This document shows positions 1-10,660 of a stretch of DNA of 64,000 nucleotides, piece by piece; position 1 is the stretch's first letter; each line of letters begins with the position of its first letter. This DNA is from Ypsolopha sequella (Eukaryota; Arthropoda; Insecta; Lepidoptera; Ypsolophidae): positions 248,001-312,000 of the forward strand of contig CAKOHE010000008.1 of the NCBI GenBank assembly GCA_934047225.1, read 5' to 3'. Made by a program: the position numbers and the translations under genes. The notes below the pieces were generated by a model that saw only the letters and a program-made list of their open reading frames with translations, searched no databases and was not told the origin of the DNA.

Positions 1-130
1 GTTCGATTCCCGGGTGAGACAAGCGAATTCTAGAAGATCTTTGAATGCAGTTTTGTTTCTTTTAAAAAATAAAGGAATGTTTCCTTTCAGTAAAATGAGC
101 CAACTAAAGGATTTAAGGTAGTTCTCCTCC
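1..130 (+). mobile_element. Possible 3' part of a tRNA-derived SINE
   Basis: The window opens inside GTTCGATTCCCGGGT, which fits the B box and T-loop of a tRNA promoter. It is followed by non-tRNA sequence, as in tRNA-derived SINEs. The A box, if present, lies before the window. A genuine tRNA 3' end is the alternative and cannot be excluded. Confidence 0.3.
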
Positions 131-153
131 AGGGCCCATTCATTTTTTCCACC

Positions 154-156
<3 letters not shown>

Positions 157-200
<44 letters not shown>
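157..200. repeat. (TA)n microsatellite
   Basis: About 22 uninterrupted TA dinucleotides. They follow a short sequence ending in CCACCCTG. From 201 to 511 is AT-rich sequence in which I see no gene; it contains the short direct repeats TTATTGGTT at about 207-232. Confidence 0.95.
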
Positions 201-204
<4 letters not shown>

Positions 205-511
205 TAGTTATTGGTTAAGTACAGTTATTGGTTCAGTACAGTTATCGGTTGGTATATATGGTTTGTATAATAATATATCGGGTATAAACCAATATTTAGG
301 CACAATCAGATACGCTCCAGATCTGTTATACGATGTGCCCTTTTAGTACCAGAGCTGTTGCTTTAGGGTTGTACAGCAGGAATAGACCTTGCCTTTAGCA
401 ACCACACTTTACAAATAGGTACGCTCCAAGGCTTTTAAGCAAATAGTTGGTGTTAGTTGGATAGTCAAAATTCACAGATAAATTAATCATCAGTTACTTA
501 GTGTCTCGTTG

Positions 512-838
512 AACACACATAACAGCTAAATCCCTGAGACCACACATAACAGCTGAAGCCCTGGCACCACACATAACAGCTGAAGCCCTGACACCACACA
601 TAACAGCTGAAGCCCTGGCACCACACATAACAGCTGAAGCCCTGACACCACACATAACAGCTGAAGCCCTGACACCACACATAACAGCTGAAGCCCTGGC
701 ACCACACATAACAGCTGAAGCCCTGGCACCACACATAACAGCTGAAGCCCTGACACCACACATAACAGCTGAAGCCCTGATACCACACATAACAGCTGAA
801 GCCCTGGCACCACACATAACAGCTAAAGCCCTGACACG
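512..838. repeat. 27-bp minisatellite, about 12 copies
   Basis: Tandem units of 27 bp with core CACATAACAGCTGAAGCCCTG, differing mainly at one position (CTGGCACC or CTGACACC). The first and last units are diverged (CTAAATCCCTGAGAC at the left, CTAAAGCCCTGACACG at the right). Because 27 is a multiple of three, several frames stay open and produce repetitive nonapeptides that should not be read as a gene. The array ends about 130 bases before the candidate exon at 971. Confidence 0.95.
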
Positions 839-970
839 AAAAATAACAGCAGAACATTGGTTTCAGTGAAGGTGGTGTTCGCCCCGCCTCCCCTCGCGGC
901 GCCCCGCTCCTGCTCCGATGACATTCCGGGAAGAGCGCACAGTGAGCACCGCCTCCATGCAGTGCACGCC

Positions 971-1082
971 ATGGTGGCACAGGGCGGGCGGTACGCGCGC
1001 CGCCGCACCCTGATGCTCACCTGGACCCTCGTGCTGTGGCTGGCGAGCCACGGACCCCTTGGGAACACCGTCAAGCAGGATG
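971..1082 (+). CDS. Candidate first coding exon of a secreted or membrane protein
   Basis: An ATG in good context (CACGCCATGG) opens 37 codons that look like a signal peptide. There is a basic start with three arginines (residues 10-12), a hydrophobic core TLMLTWTLVLWLA (13-25), then a polar segment with a plausible cleavage site around residues 26-29. The frame runs into G|GTAAGT at 1082/1083, a consensus splice donor, leaving the exon in phase 1. The 845-1082 island is clearly richer in G and C than the AT-rich flanks, as expected for a conserved 5' exon. No further exon is recognised in this window, so the intron is long or the rest lies in unrecognised sequence. I do not recognise the protein. 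This is inference from exon grammar, not from homology. Confidence 0.45.
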
Positions 1083-1689
1083 GTAAGTTAGGATGCCTCT
1101 CATATTGATTAAGATGAACACTCGATGTGGTCGATGTCGCTATTATATCGATTAGAGTTGGAGTTGAAATATGAGGGCCATTACTGTTGGCGCTTTTCGG
1201 TACTCGTGAAATATTGGAGCAAATTAAATTTCATTGTGGGTACTTACTTATCTCATTCACGAGTCGTGTCCGCAGACGTAGTGTTTGATAAACCGTGCTA
1301 TATCAGCTGGAAATGGCGCGCCCCACTTGCCGGGCGTACAGTGAGCCAAGGGGCCCCGAGATGCGAGGGAGCGCAAGATGTCTTCAAAAATAAACCGTAT
1401 ATTACTTGACGTTATTATTGCGATTTATTATAATGTTTTATTTACTTTTAATGGTTGATTATCTACTTGTTATTTGATTAAAACACTTCATTGATATTTT
1501 AATCGTTTGTATGATTAACTAATAAAAAAAACTGAGGTAGGTAGATAGGTAAAATCGTAGGTGTCCAACAATAAGCAGGTGTACGCCGTTTGCAAACTAA
1601 CAGATAAAGGGAGTCATGATTTTAGAATACAGTTGGGGAGGCGCGTATGGTAAAAGGTTGGGAACCCCTGGTCTAGGTCAATGAGCTAC
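1083..1689. other. Probable intron start with old repeat remnants
   Basis: This follows the splice donor at 1083. It contains no convincing coding sequence. The segment at about 1640-1675 (GGTTGGGAACCCCTGGTCTAG) resembles the edge of a widespread DNA-transposon remnant. Confidence 0.4.
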
Positions 1690-2345
1690 TAAGTTTTAGG
1701 GTTCCGTAATACCTAAAAGGTACAAAAGAAACCTTCATGGTGAGACTCTGTTGTCCGTCCGTCCGTCCGTATGTCACACACCCTCATAACCGTTAAAGAT
1801 TAAGACTTGAAATTCGAAAAAAAAAACATTGAATTTGCCCACATAATGTCCACAAAAAAATATTTTAAATTTGAAATTGTTCAAAATATTTCCAATACAA
1901 AAGAGAGAAAAAAAGATATCCTAAACATACAATATTGGTATAAAATTGAAGATATTAAAGAGCAGATTGTAAACACATATACCTTAACTATATTTTTTCT
2001 GGCACTGATTTCGATAATCTTTGAAAAACCACATAAAAATGATGCCTCCCGTTATTTTACTTTTTTATAAAATAAATATTTCATAAAAATAAGATATGGG
2101 TTTCAAATTATAGGTATAGCTGATTGTAAAAAATATATAGCTTGGTTAATACTTGCGACTGTCGGCACTTGGTGAAACATCATCATAAACAAATGTTTAT
2201 CAAGATAATATAGCTTGGCTATATTTACTTGCATCTATTTCGAGAAATCCTCGTAAAACTATACGAAAGAAGTATATCCCCCTCCCCTTATCTCCAAAAC
2301 TGGCATATCGAAAAGTAATATATATATATATTATTTTTCACTTTA
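1690..2345 (+). repeat. Old interspersed repeat related to 24400-24905
   Basis: It starts with a GGGTTCCGTAA motif and a (GTCC)n run (1750-1770), a signature of a very common lepidopteran interspersed repeat. The part at 2215-2325 (TTGCATCTATTTCGAGAAATCC, then CTCCCCTTATCTCCAAAACTGG) recurs, diverged, at 24655-24740. No gene is visible; the 87-codon open frame at 1807-2070 is AT-rich and has no protein features. Confidence 0.6.
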
Positions 2346-3059
2346 TTATATAATATATTATATAATTTAACTATTTTGGTACTCCGAAATATATTATCAT
2401 TTTGGTACCATTGGTCAGTATAATAATTTTTAAATGTTTACTGAATGACTGTAGTTAAATTTGAAGTCGGTTACTATTCTTTTGTTAAAAGTTTATTTTT
2501 CTCACATTTTTTAGTGTTGACGGGTCAAATTGTGGTATATTGGTATTTGTTGTAAATGCGCTGTCGATATAAAACGAAAGTCAGGTAAGTGTATTTTCAA
2601 GTAATGCCCTGTAATCAGCACCCTCTCCCGTAATCTTGAGTTATGTGCTCTCGTCCGTTGAGGAGTTCTATGGTGGTAAAGTCAGAATTGAAGGTCAGGT
2701 GGAGGGATGACAATTTCCAAGTAATATCCTGCAATCAGCATCTAAACGCATAGCGATTGTCTCAATCTAGAGTGGTATGCTGTTATAGAGTTACATTGCC
2801 TATCTCTGAAGACCTTCATCAGATCATGACCAGGTGTTTGAAATAGTTAGTACATAAGTTGGTAGAAGTTTGTTAAATCTACCGGTCTGTTGTCATTCTC
2901 GACGATGTACTTGACATTGACTTTGTATAACTTTGCGGTTAAATATTGATCGCGCGGTTCGCGTTTGACCATCGAAATGCGTTTGACAAATAGAAAATTA
3001 AAGGTTAAAAAAATCTTTCTGCTAGTGGTATTTTTAATAGCTGGGTCCGTTAGCTCATC
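2346..3059. other. Intergenic AT-rich stretch with one short duplicated motif
   Basis: No gene seen. A roughly 40-bp motif (CAAGTAATGCCCTGTAATCAGCA) at about 2600-2625 recurs at about 2715-2740 as CAAGTAATATCCTGCAATCAGCA. Confidence 0.5.
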
Positions 3060-3692
3060 CAGTTTAGTTTTCCGGAAGAAAGGATGCCACTTGCCACAAT
3101 TGTTTATTGGACCAATATCTATCGATAAAGATCGGTAGCCTTCGGGAGCCTCTTCAATTTGGGGGGGGAAGGGGGTTCAAAGGTGCACTGCGCCAAGCGT
3201 CATTTAAAAAAATTAAACTGTCTGAGTTTGTCAACTACATCAAGATGGGTGTCTTTTTCAGGTAAATTAAGGACGTAGAATTCATTTCTGGCATAAAAAA
3301 TTGTGATATTTTAAGTAGTTCCTTGAAAATTTTTACATAGATTAAAATTTTATGAAATACTTTTTACTTTCAGGCGCCACCAAAAAAAAAACCTCAGGTT
3401 TTTTTAAGTAACAAAAAATACGTTACGAAAGCCTATTTTATGCAGATAAATAAAAATATAAGTTTTATTGAATTTTTAAAGGAAAAAACCATAAAAAAAA
3501 ATAAAACAATGTCGGTGAGCTCTTATTTTACTACTACTTATTAACTAACCTGATAAAAGTATATTTATGTATAGTGTATTTATAAAAGTATATATATGCA
3601 TAAAAACTATAAACACGTAAAAACTGCTTTTCTATGGTTCTAAAAGAGTATTAACTATTTAATTATCATTTTCATTTTTTGTAGCTTCTACC
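3060..3692 (+). repeat. Left terminal inverted repeat of the 4-kb element
   Basis: Reverse complement of 6443-7074. It contains a run of eight G, several A runs and a TATCGATA palindrome. Read on the minus strand, part of the arm (about 3205-3290) keeps a short open frame after an AG acceptor-like site, ending in a stop; this may be a leftover exon. Confidence 0.9.
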
Positions 3693-3721
3693 GCAGTGGT
3701 ACAATTCGGTACATGTTAAAT

Positions 3722-4640
3722 TTATTTTAACACAGTTGCATCTTTTTTGCATCCTACTTTGCATTGACACCTTGTTATTCCTAGGCAAATGCTGTCCGCA
3801 GCTGGGTTGTCAGACCAGTGGGGTATCTATTGGCTAATTTTCTGCTTCCAGCCCCAATCGGGGGGACTAGGCAGAATTTGTTGTAGCACTAAAGCCTGGC
3901 CCCACTCATGAACTCCCTGGCAAGCTGCGCGTAAAATATGCTGACGAAGGGCCGCTTCTGTTGGTGGTAAATTTTCAATTTGCCGATCTGTTTTTGTAAA
4001 AAGATATTTACGGCAATGATTGATAGTCGTGCAGGGACAGGGACTTGATCTGAAAAAGTTCATGTAATATGACTTTTTGCTACGATGAATTTAACTTTAC
4101 ATTAATGTTTTAGTTAGTACTCAGTGATTGGCTAGCATACCTATCATACATGGCTATGACAAACTTATGTAGCACAATCTCTGCCTCATTTATATTGCCA
4201 TCTTTAAGATCCTTAAACCCTTCAGTGGCAAAAGAGAATAAATTCCATGCTTCAAAAGCACTTTTCTTTCCCCTGCCGTTAAAAGACGATACTGTATCGC
4301 ATCCACTAAGTTCGTGGAACACAGGCAAGACCTCCGCTCTTTCAGGACCTTTAAACAAAATAAATTGTCTTATGCACACTCACGCTATTAAACTGATTAT
4401 TTATATATTATAAATTCTTGACTATTAAAAGAAACGCTCATACCTAGAGCTGATTCAATCTAGAGGCATGCCAAGAAATTGTGGTTTTTCCCTGTTACCA
4501 CATGAACCCATAATACCTCTAATCTTGGCAATTTCAGTACACATGCCAGAGCGATAACTACCACATCGGTGTTTGCTGTGCATTAACTTCGTACGACCCT
4601 GGTCTACTGTACCCGCCAAGTGAACCATCATTCGCGTGTC
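3722..4640 (-). pseudogene. Broken PIN/FEN1-like nuclease-family gene (transposon-type), three exons
   Basis: Three minus-strand segments fit one protein family that is common in transposon-rich invertebrate genomes. Exon 1 (about 4640-4444) has an Asp-containing TDVVVIALA strand and LEVLWV, and ends at a GTATGAG donor. Exon 2 (about 4350-4120), after a TTTAAAG acceptor, has the signature LSGCDTVSSFNGRGKKSAF. Exon 3 (4049-3722), after TTTTTCAG, has ENLPPTEAALRQHILRA, a WGQ and WGW region, and a C-terminal CQCKVGCKK cysteine motif. In-frame stops inside exon 1 and at 3827-3829 in exon 3 break it. Known of the family: the GCDT motif belongs to a helical clamp in FEN1-like PIN proteins. Its role here is unknown; it may be the element's own protein or a passenger. 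Confidence 0.6.
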
Positions 4641-4807
4641 AGACGCTTCAAGTTAAATGGCTCCAATTTTGGCAGTTCACGAGCAACATTGGAAAGAACA
4701 GATTACCCTTCGCTACATAAATTTCTTTATTGATGGGCAAGTCCATCGGGTGATGTTTGGACGACAGGAGTCCAAACAGCTCTTCTTTATTCGTGTCATC
4801 CTGGAGA

Positions 4808-5032
4808 AAATATTACTCGCAGTTTGCCAGGGAGTTCATGAGTGGGGCCAGGCTTTAGTGCTGCAACAAATTCTGCCTAGTCCCCCGATTGGGGCTGGAA
4901 GCAGAAAAATAGCCAATAGATACCCCACTGGTCTGACAACCCAGCTGCGGACAGCATTTGCCTCGAGATAACAAGGTGTCAATGCAAAGTAGGATGCAAA
5001 AAAGATGCAACTGTGCTAAAATAAATTTAACC
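4808..5032 (+). pseudogene. Inverted second copy of the last PIN-like exon
   Basis: Matches the reverse complement of about 3722-3945 with few changes, covering the WGQ region, the IPHWSDNP-type stretch and the cysteine-rich end. A small deletion in the tryptophan-rich part (CCCCCGATTGG against CCCCCCGATTGG on the matching strand) shifts the frame. It makes a second, inner inverted repeat nested inside the outer one. Confidence 0.75.
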
Positions 5033-6442
5033 CCCACTTCATTCTGGACTCATCTGGGTCGAGAATCCCCTCAAATACCAAAAGTCTAGCTAAATCAACG
5101 TACAGTGTGCAGCCACCGTGCCTCGAGTATCTACGTTCCATCAACCCCTTTTTCTAACCCAAACAACTGCAATATTATATTTTACACACACACCCACACA
5201 CTTTACTATGGTATCCAATAATTACATAATCATTTATCTAATTAAAAATATAACGTCGCGCGCAACTTACGAAGCTATGAAAGTGTTATTCGTTAAACGT
5301 CTTACGGAATGTCGAATCAAAAGTGGTTTTACATTGTGATTTAGTCATTAATGTGTTTCGTTTTCCCTTGGATTTTCAATGGCAATAATACCCTTGAACT
5401 ATAGCTGAGTTCCAGAACACAGCTAAGTCGTAGCATTTAACAAATACCAAGTACATTAGTTTTTCTTGAATACTTTATTTTCCTTTGTTGAATTATGATA
5501 TACATTGTTTTGAGCATAGCCGTTTTGTATCATAACGTAGTGTCCTAATCTACTAGACGATCACACAAATAAATCACGGCCAATGATTTAATTTGTAATT
5601 AATAAATCGATGTACTCCTCAAGTATGTCATAATAACGCAGGAGACATAGAGAGGTATATATGCATTACTATAACCTCATTCTACGGATGGTACTGTGAT
5701 GTGCACACCGTGTACTCGGGATCTCGTAGGGATTTTGTTTAGTTACACCACTTTGTATTTTTAGTTTATCTTCTTTTATATTTTCTTTTCATTTGATGCA
5801 CCCTAATTATCAAGTATATATTAAGGGAGGGGAGCTCTAAATCTGGTAGAGCACTCGCTTGTTGTATTTCTTCAAAAACTCTAGAAGGAATATTTATAGA
5901 TGGAGAACCACGTCCGCACTAATCGGACACTCTAAGGAATCTTCTTTATGGAGAGCCACCTTCACATCGATGGGACTCTCTAAGGAATCTTCATGGAATC
6001 TTGCTCGTGTTTCGTCTGAAAGATCTTTTATATTCGATCTGTATTTATTTTTTGGAAAACACGAAAAAATTCCGTCAATGCGACTTATGTCGATCCATAA
6101 AGGTTATCGATTGCCAACTAAACACGAACAAATAGTCCTTTAACCTACCTATAAAACCTAGCCTTACCTAAACCTAACATATTTCCTAGCTATATGTTAC
6201 AGTACCGCTTCCAGCGGTCATCTTTTAATTATTAAATAAATACATACTAAGTACTGTAAGTACATATGACTGTACATAACACATATGTATATACATCTAT
6301 AAGCAGGATATTTATTTCTCTTACAGAAGATAGGACTAGTCCAGAACCTATTTGTTAAAGATTGGTACTCGTGACCAGCAACACAATTGTCTTCTTACAG
6401 CAGTACTTACTTACTTCACACCTAGAACTATTTGTTATAGAT
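5033..6442. other. Interior of the 4-kb element without recognisable genes
   Basis: AT-rich. Open frames up to 94 codons have no family features. A roughly 45-bp motif ending ACTCTCTAAGGAATCTTC is duplicated at about 5905-5990. Confidence 0.5.
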
Positions 6443-7074
6443 GGTAGAAGCTGCAAAAAATGAAAATGATAATTAAATAGTTAATACTCTTTTAGAACCA
6501 TAGAAAAGCATTTTTACGTGTTTATAGTTTTTATGCATTTATATACTTTTATAAATACACTATACATAAATATACTTTTATCAGGTTAGTTAATAAGTAG
6601 TAGTAAAATAAGAGCTCACCGACATTGTTTTATTTTTTTTTATGGTTTTTTCCTTTAAAAATCCAATAAAACTTATATTTTTATTTATCTGCATAAAATA
6701 GGCTTTCGTAACGTATTTTTTGTTACTTAAAAAAACCTGAGGTTTTGTTTTTGGTGGCGCCTGAAAGTAAAAAGTATTTCATAAAATTTTAATTTATGTA
6801 AAAATTTTCAAGAAACTACTTAAAATATCACAATTTTTTATGCCAGAAATGAATTCTACGTCCTTAATTTACCTGAAAAAGACACCCATCTTGATGTAGT
6901 TGACAAACTCAGACAGTTTAATTTTCTTAAATGACGCTTGGCGCAGTGCACCTTTGAACCCCCTTCCCCCCCCAAATTGAAGAGGCTCCCGAAGGCTACC
7001 GATCTTTATCGATAGATATTGGTCCAATAAACAATTGTGGCAAGTGGCATCCTTTCTTCCGGAAAACTAAACTG
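6443..7074 (-). repeat. Right terminal inverted repeat of the 4-kb element
   Basis: Reverse complement of the left arm at 3060-3692. It ends CTAAACTG at 7074. Confidence 0.9.
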
Positions 7075-7152
7075 ATGCCTTTTTTGGGGGCTAACAGTCT
7101 AAGCTATAAACAGAAATTTGTAATTAGGCAAACGCTTTTTGCAAGGCTTGTA

Positions 7153-9648
7153 TTTTAACGTTGTGACGGGATCAATGTGAATTATTAGTGGAATCGGTGT
7201 GCGGTTTTAACGTTGTGAAGGGATCAGTGTGAATTATTAGTGGAATCGGTGTGCGGTTTTAACGTTGTGACGGGATCAGTGTGAATTATTAGTGGAATCG
7301 GTGTGCGGTTTTAACGTTGTGACGGGATCAGTGTGAATTATTAGTGGAATCGGTGTGCGGTTTTAACGTTGTGACGGGATCAGTGTGAATTATTAGTGGA
7401 ATCGGTGTGCGGTTTTAACGTTGTGATGGGATCAATGTGAATTATTAGTGGAATCGGTGTGCGGTTTTAACGTTGTGACGGGATCAGTGTGAATTATTAG
7501 TGGAATCGGTGTGCGGTTTTAACGTTGTGACGGGATCAGTGTGAATTATTAGTGGAATCGGTGTGCGGTTTTAACGTTGTGACGGGATCAATGTGAATTA
7601 TTAGTGGAATCGGTGTGCGGTTTTAACGTTGTGACGGGATCAGTGTGAATTATTAGTGGAATCGGTGTGCGGTTTTAACGTTGTGACGGGATCAATGTGA
7701 ATTATTAGTGGAATCGGTGTGCGGTTTTAACGTTGTGACGGGATCAGTGTGAATTATTAGTGGAATCGGTGTGCGGTTTTAACGTTGTGACGGGATCAGT
7801 GTGAATTATTAGTGGAATCGGTGTGCGGTTTTAACGTTGTGACGGGATCAATGTGAATTATTAGTGGAATCGGTGTGCGGTTTTAACGTTGTGACGGGAT
7901 CAGTGTGAATTATTAGTGGAATCGGTGTGCGGTTTTAACGTTGTGACGGGATCAATGTGAATTATTAGTGGAATCGGTGTGCGGTTTTAACGTTGTGACG
8001 GGATCAATGTGAATTATTAGTGGAATCGGTGTGCGGTTTTAACGTTGTGACGGGATCAGTGTGAATTATTAGTGGAATCGGTGTGCGGTTTTAACGTTGT
8101 GACGGGATCAGTGTGAATTATTAGTGGAATCGGTGTGCGGTTTTAACGTTGTGACGGGATCAGTGTGAATTATTAGTGGAATCGGTGTGCGGTTTTAACG
8201 TTGTGACGGGATCAGTGTGAATTATTAGTGGAATCGGTGTGCGGTTTTAACGTTGTGACGGGATCAGTGTGAATTATTAGTGGAATCGGTGTGCGGTTTT
8301 AACGTTGTGACGGGATCAGTGTGAATTATTAGTGGAATCGGTGTGCGGTTTTAACGTTGTGACGGGATCAGTGTGAATTATTAGTGGAATCGGTGTGCGG
8401 TTTTAACGTTGTGACGGGATCAATGTGAATTATTAGTGGAATCGGTGTGCGGTTTTAACGTTGTGACGGGATCAATGTGAATTATTAGTGGAATCGGTGT
8501 GCGGTTTTAACGTTGTGACGGGATCAGTGTGAATTATTAGTGGAATCGGTGTGCGGTTTTAACGTTGTGACGGGATCAGTGTGAATTATTAGTGGAATCG
8601 GTGTGCGGTTTTAACGTTGTGACGGGATCAGTGTGAATTATTAGTGGAATCGGTGTGCGGTTTTAACGTTGTGACGGGATCAGTGTGAATTATTAGTGGA
8701 ATCGGTGTGCGGTTTTAACGTTGTGACGGGATCAGTGTGAATTATTAGTGGAATCGGTGTGCGGTTTTAACGTTGTGACGGGATCAATGTGAATTATTAG
8801 TGGAATCGGTGTGCGGTTTTAACGTTGTGACGGGATCAGTGTGAATTATTAGTGGAATCGGTGTGCGGTTTTAACGTTGTGACGGGATCAGTGTGAATTA
8901 TTAGTGGAATCGGTGTGCGGTTTTAACGTTGTGACGGGATCAGTGTGAATTATTAGTGGAATCGGTGTGCGGTTTTAACGTTGTGACGGGATCAGTGTGA
9001 ATTATTAGTGGAATCGGTGTGCGGTTTTAACGTTGTGACGGGATCAGTGTGAATTATTAGTGGAATCGGTGTGCGGTTTTAACGTTGTGACGGGATCAGT
9101 GTGAATTATTAGTGGAATCGGTGTGCGGTTTTAACGTTGTGACGGGATCAATGTGAATTATTAGTGGAATCGGTGTGCGGTTTTAACGTTGTGACGGGAT
9201 CAATGTGAATTATTAGTGGAATCGGTGTGCGGTTTTAACGTTGTGACGGGATCAGTGTGAATTATTAGTGGAATCGGTGTGCGGTTTTAACGTTGTGACG
9301 GGATCAGTGTGAATTATTAGTGGAATCGGTGTGCGGTTTTAACGTTGTGACGGGATCAGTGTGAATTATTAGTGGAATCGGTGTGCGGTTTTAACGTTGT
9401 GACGGGATCAGTGTGAATTATTAGTGGAATCGGTGTGCGGTTTTAACGTTGTGACGGGATCAGTGTGAATTATTAGTGGAATCGGTGTGCGGTTTTAACG
9501 TTGTGACGGGATCAGTGTGAATTATTAGTGGAATCGGTGTGCGGTTTTAACGTTGTGACGGGATCAGTGTGAATTATTAGTGGAATCGGTGTGCGGTTTT
9601 AACGTTGTGACGGGATCAGTGTGAATTATTAGTGGAATCGGTGTGCGG
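7153..9648. repeat. 52-bp satellite, exactly 48 copies
   Basis: The unit begins TTTTAACGTTGTGACGGGAT and ends GTGGAATCGGTGTGCGG. The 2,496 bp equal 48 whole units with no indels. Almost the only variation is one base, ATCAGTGTG or ATCAATGTG, plus rare changes (GTGAAGGG in copy 2, GTGATGGG in copy 6). Such homogeneity implies recent amplification or active homogenisation. It contains no gene. Confidence 0.98.
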
Positions 9649-9913
9649 TTTCCCGAAATAAACTAAAATTGTGTTCACAAAACTGTAAAGTGAATTCATC
9701 ACAAAAGTGACCGGTTTACTTTGCGCGCGGCTATCGAGGCAGGCGAGGATTCGGGATAGGATTCTTATTTTGGTACCTATCACCCTAGTAGAGGGTGATA
9801 GGGTGTCAACTTCTGCCATATCTGGACCTGAGACCTGCCAGGAACACTTACAAAAGCCGGTCGGTGCGATTGCGATCACAAACGTTCGGTGACTTTTATC
9901 TTTAAGTTTAGTA
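9649..9913. other. Short unique stretch after the 52-bp satellite
   Basis: No gene seen. It has a perfect hairpin TATCACCCT agtag AGGGTGATA at about 9778-9800. Confidence 0.5.
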
Positions 9914-10660
9914 TAATAAATGAATATTTGGATGATGGTGAAGCATGGTGTTGTAGTGATACTGATTGTGACGATTGTACATAATAATTTAATTAATTTG
10001 TATAATTTCATAACTTTTGATTCCTCTAACTAAAGAGTTAACTGTAAAAGGAAATAGACTATATGAGTCAGGTAGGCAATTGTTTTTATATATGTTTATA
10101 TAACATATAAAATGTGTTTTTCTTTTTTCAATAACCTGAATTCCTGCTGTCTTGTATTTTTTTATCCCTTGGTTAAAGTGGATATAAGTAATTTGATGTA
10201 TAGTATAAGTTTATGTTAATAAAAAGACATGATCTTGCCAAGTTTCTTGCCCGTTCTTCTTAGCAAGACTAATCGAATGGGCGGATGTAGGCATGTATTT
10301 ATATATGTAACCTATTACTATGTAGTAAATAGGATGGGATTTGGTCGGCCGCCTGGATTCGTGCTGGGGGCTCGGTTGGTGATCATTGAACCTTGTTCCT
10401 GGTCCCTGGCCGGGTCTCCGGTATGGGTTCGGGCGGTTGATTGGATTTCACTTTGTATAATAAATAATATTTTACCTATAATTTTAATCGTATGTATATC
10501 GCTACATAAATTAAATGAACATTTAATCTAGGTAATGTACATTTATTATTTTATTACATATATTTTTATAAGATTAAAATTTGACTTGTAAAAAGTGTAA
10601 TATTATATAAAAGTGTATTTTGCAAAATAAACTTTTTGAATTTTGAATTTTTGAATTTAA
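9914..10660 (+). mobile_element. 5'-truncated 3' end of a LINE (LINE-C family)
   Basis: It matches the reverse complement of 55946-56650 for about 700 bp: the last codons of ORF2 (an acidic NEYLDDGEAWCYSDTD-type end), the whole 3' untranslated region, and the terminal tract with repeated TTTTGAA units at 10633-10660. Length and truncation are typical of target-primed reverse transcription. Open frames inside it are not genes. Confidence 0.9.

Larger units (their letters stand above)
3060..7074. mobile_element. 4-kb element with 0.63-kb terminal inverted repeats
   Basis: The left arm at 3060-3692 reappears almost unchanged, reversed, at 6443-7074. The outer ends read CAGTTTAGTTTTCCGG and its complement, and the inner ends GTAGCTTCTACC and its complement. 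I see only scattered single-base and small indel differences over about 630 bp, so the arms are young or kept alike by gene conversion. The interior holds a broken PIN/FEN1-like gene (minus strand) and a second inverted copy of its last exon. I find no clear target-site duplication at the outer ends. This could be a foldback or long-TIR DNA transposon, or a head-to-head duplication. Confidence 0.75.

Noticed and set aside
494..980. Overlapping minus-strand ORFs of 95-160 codons over the 27-bp repeat
   Set aside because: Products of a repeat whose period is a multiple of three; all frames give simple peptide repeats.
7153..9648. CRISPR-like array
   Set aside because: There are no unique spacers; the unit is a continuous tandem repeat in a eukaryotic genome. 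The same applies to 17545-19733 and 53458-55945.
10229..10531. 100-codon ORF, and its mirror at 56116-56364
   Set aside because: Both lie in the 3' UTR of the LINE-C family; shared because the repeat is shared.
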